From assembly GCA_018371275.1 (NCBI GenBank), contig JAHALF010000023.1, forward strand, positions 1-14,417: a stretch of DNA of 14,417 bases, read 5' to 3'. How positions within the stretch are numbered: position 1 is the stretch's first letter; every line of letters starts with the position of its first letter. Under the pieces are notes generated by a model. The model worked only from the letters and a program-made list of their open reading frames with translations. It was not told where the DNA came from and ran no database searches. The position numbers were made by a program, and so were the translations under genes. This stretch comes from Clostridiales bacterium (GTDB lineage: Bacteria > Bacillota > Clostridia > Lachnospirales > CAG-274). Below, piece by piece: positions 7,367-13,753 of this stretch.

Positions 7367-7377
7367 TTATCCCCCAG
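7355..7377 (+). other. Probable -1 ribosomal frameshift site within a hairpin
   Basis: The zero frame reads TTG GGG GAG TAG. A glycine tRNA on GGG (7358-7360) can slip back one base to another GGG (7357-7359), after which GGA GTA GTT ATC continues in the -1 frame. TTGGGGGA (7355-7362) can pair with TCCCCCAG (7370-7377) around a 7-base loop that contains the TAG. The stem therefore contains the slip site rather than following it, which is unusual. It is not a canonical XXXYYYZ heptamer; direction (-1) is fixed by the frames. Confidence 0.75.
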
Positions 7378-7641
7378 TTGCCTTATGAAACAGAAGATAA
7401 TAACAATATATTTTATAGTATAGAAACAACAGATGTGAAATTAATAAGTGATTATACAGGATTAAATTTTTATGAATGTTTATCTTTAGATTGTTATACT
7501 TATAGACTTTTATTTAGAGATGCCTATGTATATAAAATGAGCCAGACAGAACAGGGAAGAGCTTATCTTGAAGAATGTTACTACTTAACACAAACAAGAC
7601 CAGATTTAAATAGTTTAAGGCAACAGTTTGGGGGTGGTTAA
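7360..7641 (+). CDS. Tail assembly chaperone, frameshift extension (lambda T-like part)
   Basis: This frame supplies the C-terminal part of a 192-residue G-T fusion (first 99 residues from 7064-7360, then GVVIPQLPYETED from 7360). In lambda and many siphophages the T part binds tube subunits while G binds the tape measure, and the ratio set by frameshifting matters for assembly. It is not a free-standing gene: there is no ATG near its start, the first Met codon lies two-thirds along (YKMSQTEQ), and the TTG at 7378 has no ribosome site. Motifs such as GLNFYECLSLDCYTYRLLFR and QQFGGG at the end are like those of T-type extensions in Gram-positive phages. Confidence 0.8.
   Translation, partial: GVVIPQLPYETEDNNNIFYSIETTDVKLISDYTGLNFYECLSLDCYTYRLLFRDAYVYKMSQTEQGRAYLEECYYLTQTRPDLNSLRQQFGGG
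7630..7637 (+). promoter_or_regulatory. Ribosome binding site supporting TTG start of tape measure gene
   Basis: GGGGGTGG lies four bases before TTG 7642, inside the last codons of the chaperone extension. The first internal ATG codon of the tape measure frame is about 95 codons away, so TTG is the credible start. Confidence 0.75.
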
Positions 7642-9912
7642 TTGTTAGATTTAGGTACTTTATTTGGAAAAATAGAAATAGATACAAAAGAGGCTATAAG
7701 TAGTTTACAAGGTATAAAAAATAATTCTGATGTATCAAGTGGTGGTATTTTAAATTTATCTTCTAATATTAAAAAGTTTGTAGCAGGTGCAGTAACGATA
7801 ACAACTGTAACAGTAGTAATAAAAGAAGTAGCAGAGACTATAGTTAGTTGTGTTAATAAAGCTTTGGATTTAGATAAGTCTTTAAATAATTTACAAGCTA
7901 CAACAGGTGCAGCAGATGAAGAAATGGCAGGGTTAGAAACCTCTTTAAAAAATATATATGCTAATAACTATGGAGAAGATTTTGAAGATATAGCTAATGC
8001 TTTATCAGAAGTCAAAACTCAAACAGGACTAGCAGGAGAAGAATTGGAAAAAACAACAGAAAACGCTTTAGCTATGAGAGATACTTTTGATATTGAGATA
8101 AGGGAAAGTATTAGAAGTGTTGATATGATGATGAAACAATTTGGATTAACATCTGATGAAGCATATAATCTTATAGCACAAGGTGCACAAAATGGACTTA
8201 ACAAAAATGATAATTTATTAGACAGTATTAATGAATATTCTGTTCATTTTTCACAATTAGGATTTAATGCTGAAGAAATGTTTAATATGTTTAGTAATGG
8301 TGCACAAAGTGGTGTATTTGATATAGATAAATTAGGAGATGCTGTTAAGGAGTTTGGGATAAGGACAAAAGATGGTAGTAAAACAACTATAGAAGCTTTT
8401 CAAATACTAAACCTAAATGCAGATGAAATGCAACAAAAATTTGCACAAGGTGGAGAAGTTGCTAATGAAGCATTTAAGGAAGTTATAACAGCTTTAAATA
8501 ACTGTGATAATGAAGTAGATAAAACAACAGCAGGAGTTAATCTCTTTGGTACTATGTGGGAAGATTTAGGAGGAGAGGCAATAAATGCTCTTACTAATAC
8601 AAATGGTGCTATAAGTACAACAGCAGATAATCTAGAAGCTATAAAAGAAATAAAATATGATGATTTTGGAAGTGCAATGGAGGGAATAGGAAGGCAATTA
8701 GAAGTAGGTATTATGATACCTATTGGAGAAAAAATATTACCTATTTTAAATGATTTTGCAAATTGGATAAATCAGCATATGCCTACAATACAATCAGTTT
8801 TTGAAACTGTTTCTAATGTAATAGGTGGTGCTATTGATTTTATTGTAGGAGGTATTAAAAATTTTATAAATGCTTGTAATGACAGTAATACTAATGTAGG
8901 GGCTATATGGAATAGCATTAAAGAAGTTATTGTTGCATTTATAGATTATATAAAGGCTGAAATAGAAAAATTTGTAGAGGCAATAAAAATCATTTGGGAT
9001 TTATTTGGCGATGAAATACTAATGGTTATAGAAATCATTTGGGATAATATTTGTATAGTTGTAGAAACTGCTTTAAATACGATAAAAAACATAATAAATA
9101 TTTTGACTAATATTATAAAAGGTGATTGGTCAGCAGTATGGGAAAGTGTTAAAAAGTTATTTTCCGATATTTGGGAGGGTATAGTAAATCTTGTTACTAG
9201 CTTTTTGGAAAATATACATAATTCAGTACTAGAAAAAGCTACAGCAATATCAAATAAGTGGACTGAGATTTGGAACAATATAAAAAGTACTATAAAAGAT
9301 ATATGGACAAATATTTGTAATTGGTTTAGCGAAAAGGTAAATGATATAGTAACAACTTTATACAGTACAAAAGACAAAATATTTAGCACAGCTAAAGAAG
9401 TTTTTACTAGACTTTGGGACGGTTATAAGAACATTTGGAAAAGTATTTATAATTGGATAAAAGATATAATTAATACTATTGTGGATACTATAAAATCTAT
9501 AAAAGGCAAAATGTACAATGCAGGTAAAGAAATATTTACAAGTATGTGGGACGGCATAAAAAATATATGGGAAAGTATATCGAGCTGGGTTAGTGACAAA
9601 ATAAGTTGGCTTTTAGACAAAGTTAGTTTTTGGAAAAGCGAAAGCTCTAAAATGGATAGCTCTAGTATTGATGGAAGCCATAGAACAGGATTAAGGTCTG
9701 TCCCATTTGATGATTATAATGCTATTTTACATAAGGGAGAAATGGTATTAACCCAACCGGAAGCAGAAAGATACAGGCAAGGTAATACAAGTGTAAATAA
9801 TGAAAATAACCCTACAATTATACAAAATTTTTATAATGTTAAAGAGGAAAAGACAGCTTTTCAAATGAAAAAAGAAGTTAAAAAAATAATAAAAACATTA
9901 AAACCAGTTTAG
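7642..9912 (+). CDS. Tape measure protein (TP901 core type)
   Basis: This sets tail length and is later ejected ahead of the DNA. The start LDLGTLFGKIEIDTKEA is typical, then a hydrophobic stretch (46-60). Residues about 75-315 form the TP901-type core, with LDKSLNNLQATTGAADEEMA, TGLAGEELEKTTENALAMRD and NLFGTMWEDLG. A hydrophobic segment (VIGGAIDFIVGGIKNFI) precedes a Trp-rich helical part with two 44-residue repeats, and the C-terminal motif GLRSVPFDDYNAILHKGEMV (from 683) is conserved in this family. At about 0.15 nm per residue, 756 residues suggest a tail near 110 nm. TTG is the start, chosen for the G-run site; no lysozyme or peptidase domain is seen. Confidence 0.95.
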   Translation: MLDLGTLFGKIEIDTKEAISSLQGIKNNSDVSSGGILNLSSNIKKFVAGAVTITTVTVVIKEVAETIVSCVNKALDLDKSLNNLQATTGAADEEMAGLETSLKNIYANNYGEDFEDIANALSEVKTQTGLAGEELEKTTENALAMRDTFDIEIRESIRSVDMMMKQFGLTSDEAYNLIAQGAQNGLNKNDNLLDSINEYSVHFSQLGFNAEEMFNMFSNGAQSGVFDIDKLGDAVKEFGIRTKDGSKTTIEAFQILNLNADEMQQKFAQGGEVANEAFKEVITALNNCDNEVDKTTAGVNLFGTMWEDLGGEAINALTNTNGAISTTADNLEAIKEIKYDDFGSAMEGIGRQLEVGIMIPIGEKILPILNDFANWINQHMPTIQSVFETVSNVIGGAIDFIVGGIKNFINACNDSNTNVGAIWNSIKEVIVAFIDYIKAEIEKFVEAIKIIWDLFGDEILMVIEIIWDNICIVVETALNTIKNIINILTNIIKGDWSAVWESVKKLFSDIWEGIVNLVTSFLENIHNSVLEKATAISNKWTEIWNNIKSTIKDIWTNICNWFSEKVNDIVTTLYSTKDKIFSTAKEVFTRLWDGYKNIWKSIYNWIKDIINTIVDTIKSIKGKMYNAGKEIFTSMWDGIKNIWESISSWVSDKISWLLDKVSFWKSESSKMDSSSIDGSHRTGLRSVPFDDYNAILHKGEMVLTQPEAERYRQGNTSVNNENNPTIIQNFYNVKEEKTAFQMKKEVKKIIKTLKPV
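9361..9624 (+). repeat. Two tandem 44-residue repeats in tape measure protein
   Basis: Unit 1 (9361-9492) and unit 2 (9493-9624) align without gaps: DKIFSTAKEVFTRLWDGYKN against GKMYNAGKEIFTSMWDGIKN, then IWKSIYNWIKD against IWESISSWVSD. Shared Trp spacing continues more loosely upstream (IIWDNI, VWESV, IWEGI, IWNNI, IWTNICNW). DNA identity is partial, so the duplication is old. Such repeats let tape measure genes change length in whole helical units. Confidence 0.7.
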
Positions 9913-9923
9913 GAGGTATCTGT

Positions 9924-10784
9924 ATGCTTATAACAAAAGATTTAATAATTACTTTTGAAAATGATATAGGTAATATAGATATATCTTTATTTTCAGAGTA
10001 TACTTTAACAAATTTTGAAGAAGATTTACAAAATTCTATTACTACTATTAAACAAAATTTAATACACGGAAATACATATGTATCTAATACTCTTGATGAT
10101 AGATATATAACAATAAATGGTATTATAGAATGTAACAAATATAGTGAACAATTAAGACTAAAATTAATAAGAATATTTAACCCTAATTTAAAGGGTAAAT
10201 TAATTTTACAAAAATCTAATAAATACTATAAAACAATAGATGTTTATGTAGAAAAAGTTATAGAACCTAAAGCTAATAAAGGAATTATAAATTTTGAAAT
10301 AAATTTAGTTGCACTTAGTCCATTTTGGCAAGATAAAGTGGTAACAGAATATTTAGCTTTATTAACACCAACTTTAAAATTTCCTTTAAACATACCACAA
10401 AAAAGAGGTATAACTTTTGCACGTAGGCGTTCTATTTTAGAAAGTGAAGTAAAAAATATAGGTGATGTTGAAAGTGGTTTTAAGGTTATATTTAAGGCTA
10501 AAGGAGGAACAGTAAAATCGCCTAAAGTTTATGATTTTTACACTAAACAATTTATAAAAATTAATTATAAAATGAAAAAAGGTGATATTTTAGAAATAAT
10601 AAATTACCCAGAAATTAAAAAAGTTACTTTAAATGGTGTAGAAAATGCTTTTAAACATTTAGACATTGAAAGTAACTTTTTTAATTTAAAAATAGGGCAT
10701 AATAAAATAGGTTATATAGCAGAAGAAAATACTATAAATTTAGATGTTATTTTATGGTATTCTCCACGCTACTTGGGGGTGTAA
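9924..10784 (+). CDS. Distal tail protein (Dit, siphovirus tail component family)
   Basis: Dit forms the hexameric hub at the tube tip that carries the tail-tip and receptor-binding proteins. The N-terminal galectin-independent ring domain is recognised from GNTYVSNTLDDRYITINGII (about residues 50-69), the LRLKLIRIFNPNLKGKLILQ segment, and VALSPFWQDK (near 131), all found in this family. The C-terminal part (about 150-286) is a beta-rich second domain with KVIFKAKGGTVKSPKVYDF and a closing VILWYSPRYLGV. Length of 286 is normal. An AGGAGG site stands about seven bases before ATG and overlaps the tape measure stop. Order (tape measure, Dit, Tal-like) is the standard siphophage one. Confidence 0.92.
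   Translation: MLITKDLIITFENDIGNIDISLFSEYTLTNFEEDLQNSITTIKQNLIHGNTYVSNTLDDRYITINGIIECNKYSEQLRLKLIRIFNPNLKGKLILQKSNKYYKTIDVYVEKVIEPKANKGIINFEINLVALSPFWQDKVVTEYLALLTPTLKFPLNIPQKRGITFARRRSILESEVKNIGDVESGFKVIFKAKGGTVKSPKVYDFYTKQFIKINYKMKKGDILEIINYPEIKKVTLNGVENAFKHLDIESNFFNLKIGHNKIGYIAEENTINLDVILWYSPRYLGV
10775..10781 (+). promoter_or_regulatory. Ribosome binding site choosing ATG 10786
   Basis: GGGGGTG is followed four bases later by ATG 10786. An upstream in-frame ATG at 10744 lies within the previous gene and has no such site, so 10786 is preferred. Confidence 0.75.
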
Positions 10785-10785
10785 A

Positions 10786-11694
10786 ATGGAGTTTTATATA
10801 TTTAAAAATTTTGAACTTTTAGGGGTATTAACAGGTTTTAATTATATTAGTTGGAATAGAAGTTATAATGACGTTGGTAGATTTGAAGTGGAGATGATTT
10901 TTAATATTGAATATTTTGAACTATTAGATATAGGTAATTATATTTATAAAAAAGATACTAATGAAACTTGTATAATATTAGAAAGGTATGTTAATACACT
11001 ATCAGATGGACAAGTTATATTAAATGTAAAAGGCAAAAGTTTAAGTTATTTTTTAAGTTATAGAATATTTAGTTATACAGGTAACATATCACTATATGAT
11101 TTTATAAATAAAATTATAAATGAAAATTTTATAAACCCTACTATTTCAAATAGAAAAATAGAAAACTTTAAAATAAAGTCTTTACCAGAAGATTTAAAAA
11201 ATATAAATTTATATTTAGAATATAAAAATCAAGAAGTTTTAAAGGTTATATTAGAACAGTTACAAAATATTAATTTTGGATTTAAAATAAATTTTCTATT
11301 TAAAGAACAAATATTTGAATTAGAAATATATGAGGGTGATAAAAGTAGTGCTATATTTTCTTTTGAGTTTAACAATATATCAGAGCAAGAATATTATGAA
11401 GATTTATTAAATGAAAAAAATATTGTAATTTTTGAAGATGGGAATTATTCAAATAATAATTTTAAAGGGTTAAATAGAAAAGAAACAACATCTGAAATAA
11501 GGAAAATAGATAAAAATATAGAGTTTGTTGTTATTGAAAATTCACAACAATATAAATATTTATTAGATTGGGATTTAGGAGATATAGTAATAACAAGAAA
11601 TAGTCTTTTAAATATGTGTTTTGAAAAAAATATAATAGGTATAGAAGAATTTACAGAACCTACAGGTAAATATATAACAGTATTATTTAATTAA
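10786..11694 (+). CDS. Tail-tip hub protein (ReqiPepy6 Gp37-like, Tal N-terminal type)
   Basis: The beginning MEFYIFKNFELLGVLTGFNY, then SWNRSYNDVGRFEVEM and NYIYKKDTNETCIILERYVN, matches the Gp37-like family of tail proteins, equivalent to the trimeric hub (gp27-like) that closes the tube end under Dit. Later parts alternate strands and helices (DFINKIINENFINPTISNRK; VILEQLQNINFGFKINF; LNEKNIVIFEDG), and it ends with NIIGIEEFTEPTGKYITVLF. I place the start at 10786, one base after the Dit stop, giving 302 residues; an ATG at 10744 would add 14 residues but overlap Dit by 41 bases. It has no lysin domain, so any wall-cutting activity must be encoded elsewhere. Confidence 0.85.
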   Translation: MEFYIFKNFELLGVLTGFNYISWNRSYNDVGRFEVEMIFNIEYFELLDIGNYIYKKDTNETCIILERYVNTLSDGQVILNVKGKSLSYFLSYRIFSYTGNISLYDFINKIINENFINPTISNRKIENFKIKSLPEDLKNINLYLEYKNQEVLKVILEQLQNINFGFKINFLFKEQIFELEIYEGDKSSAIFSFEFNNISEQEYYEDLLNEKNIVIFEDGNYSNNNFKGLNRKETTSEIRKIDKNIEFVVIENSQQYKYLLDWDLGDIVITRNSLLNMCFEKNIIGIEEFTEPTGKYITVLFN

Positions 11695-11709
11695 AAAGGT
11701 GGTGTATTT

Positions 11710-12648
11710 ATGGATAGTATAGAATTAAGTTTTCCTTTTGATTCTGTATTAGATGAAAATGGACAAGATGATAGACTTTATTATTCACAAGACTTTGCTA
11801 CATATTTTGCAAATTTTATAAGCAATGGAGTTTATCCTAATCCTAGTAATAATTTAAAAATAGAAAGTATTAATGGGTTAGTAGTGAAAGCAAAAGCTGG
11901 TAGTGGATTTATAAACGGTTATGGTTATGTTTTAAATGAAGATTTAGAGATAACTTTAAATACTGCTAATGCAAATTATACAAGAAAAGATATAATTGTT
12001 TTAAGGCTAGATTTAGTTAATAGATATATAAGGATATATGTTAAAGAGGGGAATCCTAGTTCAAACTCTCAAATACCTACTATAACTAGAAATGATGATA
12101 TTTATGAATTAAAATTAGCAGAAGTAACTATAAAAGCAGCAACTCAAGTAATAACACAAGCAGATATATTAGATACAAGACTTAATAAAAGTGTTTGTGG
12201 TATTGTTTCTAGTGTTGTAGAAACTGTTGACACAACAGAGTTATTTAATCAATACGAAACTTACTTAAATCAAAAAATAGAAGAATGGAAACAAACTCAG
12301 CAACAACAAAATAATGAATTTACTCAACAGATGACAGAAATAGAAAATTGGTATAATTCTGTAAAAATTGATATAACAAAATTACAAAGTTTTGATTTTG
12401 ATAATTTAGCAGAGTTAAAAGGTGCTACTAAAAAAACAGATTTTTTACAAAATGGAGATGTAGATGAAAAAATATTTATAACAGCAAGTAATACAAAAGT
12501 AGCAGATAGACTTACTAAATTTTTATCTAATGGGGATATACAAGTTAATACTAAAGTTTACGAAAGAAACGGTGTTGATGTTATGAAACAAGTTACAGTA
12601 CTTACTAAATTTAATAACGATGGAAGTATATCGGAGGTGATTAGTTAA
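11710..12648 (+). CDS. Baseplate / receptor-binding-type tail protein
   Basis: This protein resembles a family common in clostridial siphophages and myophages located after the hub gene. The N-terminal domain (about 1-165) contains FPFDSVLDENGQDDRLYYSQ, a FATYFANFISNGVYPNP segment, AGSGFINGYGYVLNEDL, DIIVLRLDLVNRYIRIYVKE and ITQADILDTRLNKSVCGIV, a set I know from such baseplate proteins. Residues about 175-215 form a Gln/Glu-rich coiled coil (NQKIEEWKQTQQQQNN), as in trimeric fibres, and the tail end (about 235-312) is a small variable domain. The start has a GGTGG site at 11699-11703. The end overlaps the next start (TAATG) behind GGAGGTGA. The receptor is unknown. Confidence 0.75.
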   Translation: MDSIELSFPFDSVLDENGQDDRLYYSQDFATYFANFISNGVYPNPSNNLKIESINGLVVKAKAGSGFINGYGYVLNEDLEITLNTANANYTRKDIIVLRLDLVNRYIRIYVKEGNPSSNSQIPTITRNDDIYELKLAEVTIKAATQVITQADILDTRLNKSVCGIVSSVVETVDTTELFNQYETYLNQKIEEWKQTQQQQNNEFTQQMTEIENWYNSVKIDITKLQSFDFDNLAELKGATKKTDFLQNGDVDEKIFITASNTKVADRLTKFLSNGDIQVNTKVYERNGVDVMKQVTVLTKFNNDGSISEVIS

Positions 12649-13304
12649 TGAGTTGGGGGGAAATATTAAAAGCTTTAAATAAAGACCCTAATAAAAGTTT
12701 GGATACTTTAATAAAGGAACAGTTTAATAATAATTTTGGGACATCTGGAGATGTACATTATATTAAAAATACTCAGTTAGGGACTAATTTAAACAACTTA
12801 TTACAGGGCTCTAGTAGTTCAACTATTGATTTTAATAATAAGCCTCTAGTTGATAAAATAAATTATTTGTTATTAAATACTGGTACTGTTGAGTATGTTA
12901 GTTCTAATTCCTCAATTTTAACATCTTATTTATCAGAAAAAAGGACTTCTGGTGGCATTGGTAATCACCAAAGATATACAGATATCTTGAGTTACACATT
13001 TTTAAATAATGGAGTTGTTAAAATTAGTGTTGATATAAAGAAGGATTGGGATAGTAACGATGATTCAGTAGCCTATGACCACGGGGGTATTTCAATATCT
13101 AAAAATTCAGAAGTAGAAAAAAATTTTATAATAAAAATATCTGGACATGGTTCATCAACATACACAAATAAAACAGCTCTTTTAAATGTAAGAAAAGGGG
13201 ATAACATAAAATTTTATTTACAATCAAATACTTTTGGAGGTTATTATTGCAAAAATTTTAAAGTGCTTGGAGAATTACAATTTCTTAATCCTAATAAGAA
13301 ATAA
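12648..13304 (+). CDS. Unrecognised tail-tip protein, 218 aa, possible receptor-binding protein
   Basis: I do not recognise its full length. The start MSWGEILKALNKDPNKSLDTLI is a short segment seen at the beginning of phage tail-tip proteins in clostridia, probably an attachment piece, and a linker with a SSSS run follows (about residues 55-58). The last 110 residues are glycine-, serine- and asparagine-rich with alternating strands (GVVKISVDIKKDWDS; GGISISKNSEVEKNFIIKIS; ALLNVRKGDNIKFYLQSNTF), which looks like a jelly-roll or C1q-like beta sandwich used for receptor or sugar binding. It is coupled to the previous gene by TAATG with a strong GGAGGTGA site. Its place in the tip cluster supports a host-recognition role, but this is inference. 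Confidence 0.65.
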   Translation: MSWGEILKALNKDPNKSLDTLIKEQFNNNFGTSGDVHYIKNTQLGTNLNNLLQGSSSSTIDFNNKPLVDKINYLLLNTGTVEYVSSNSSILTSYLSEKRTSGGIGNHQRYTDILSYTFLNNGVVKISVDIKKDWDSNDDSVAYDHGGISISKNSEVEKNFIIKISGHGSSTYTNKTALLNVRKGDNIKFYLQSNTFGGYYCKNFKVLGELQFLNPNKK

Positions 13305-13316
13305 AAGGAGGTAAAT

Positions 13317-13556
13317 ATGGTATATTTATTATTAGATAATAAAAATATAGCCTTTGCTTTAGTTTATGAAAAACCAATAGAAGATACAAACTATATAGAA
13401 ATGAAAACAGAAGAAGAGGCTTTACAATATTTAGGTAAAATATGGGTAGGTACAGAGTTTATAGAGACTTTAACAGAAGAAGAACAAGAAAAGTTAAATC
13501 TTAAATGTGAACTTGAGTATGTAAAATGTTTGTTAGAACTAAATAATAATATTTAG
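13317..13556 (+). CDS. Small tail-cluster protein, 79 aa (position of XkdW)
   Basis: Function not recognised. The sequence is acidic: a first strand pair MVYLLLDNKNIAFALVYEKP, then TEEEALQYLGKIWVGTEFIE with a conserved-looking WVGTEFIETLTEEE segment, and a C-terminal helix with two cysteines (LKCELEYVKCLLEL). Genes of this size lie just before XkdX in PBSX-like clusters (XkdV-XkdW-XkdX), so an XkdW-like or fibre-assembly role is possible by position only. AAAGGAGG lies about five bases before ATG. The last codons and the TAG stop are part of a rho-independent terminator stem (13535-13560), so translation to the end would disturb the hairpin. Confidence 0.7.
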   Translation: MVYLLLDNKNIAFALVYEKPIEDTNYIEMKTEEEALQYLGKIWVGTEFIETLTEEEQEKLNLKCELEYVKCLLELNNNI

Positions 13557-13565
13557 TTCTTTTTT
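13535..13565 (+). terminator. Rho-independent terminator overlapping a stop codon
   Basis: AGAACTAAAT (13535-13544) pairs perfectly with ATTTAGTTCT (13551-13560) around a 6-base loop, followed directly by TTTTT (13561-13565). This is the best intrinsic terminator in the window, although AT-rich. It lies across the TAG (13554-13556) of the gene before and only about 10 bases ahead of the ribosome site of the XkdX-like gene, which has no visible promoter of its own. Confidence 0.8.
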
Positions 13566-13583
13566 ATTGAAAGGAGAACAACT

Positions 13584-13721
13584 ATGTATAATTTATGTAA
13601 AAAAATAATTTTAGGTGGAGTTTATGAAAAAGGGGATATGTTAAATAAATTAGATATCTACTTATTAAAAAATAGAATAACACAGGAACAATATACAGAG
13701 CTTATAGATTTAATAAGTTAG
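13584..13721 (+). CDS. XkdX-family small protein, 45 aa
   Basis: Encodes MYNLCKKIILGGVYEKGDML, then a helix LNKLDIYLLKNRITQEQYTE and ends at TAG 13719-13721. The layout fits the XkdX family: a short N-terminal helix, a loop, then a hinge ending in R-I-T-x-E-Q-Y (a conserved W/R-I-T-x-E-x-Y pattern). These 40-60-residue proteins lie near fibre genes of many Gram-positive phages and prophages; their role is not established. AAGGAG is about eight bases before ATG. Because it follows a terminator, it is probably expressed by readthrough, or from a promoter I cannot see. Confidence 0.85.
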   Translation: MYNLCKKIILGGVYEKGDMLNKLDIYLLKNRITQEQYTELIDLIS

Positions 13722-13753
13722 GTTTAATTTATTATTTTTTATGGAGGTATTTT

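Noticed and set aside
7378..7641. Independent gene starting with TTG at 7378.
   Set aside because: No ribosome binding site, and the frame is open back through the G-run; a frameshift extension of the chaperone explains it better.
7065..7657. A 15-base identity between the first codons of the chaperone gene (7065-7079) and the tape measure gene (7643-7657), both encoding LDLG.
   Set aside because: Common AT-rich codons for a short shared peptide are enough to explain it; there is no extended similarity or repeat structure.
8946..9389. Long open frame of 147 codons on the - strand inside the tape measure gene.
   Set aside because: It mirrors the low-complexity codon pattern of the tape measure gene, has no ribosome site of note, and encodes only a Phe/Ile/Ser-rich string. 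The other - strand frames look like the same kind of shadow.
10744..11694. ATG 10744 as start of the hub gene.
   Set aside because: It overlaps the Dit gene by 41 bases and lacks a ribosome site; the 14 extra residues do not look like the family start.
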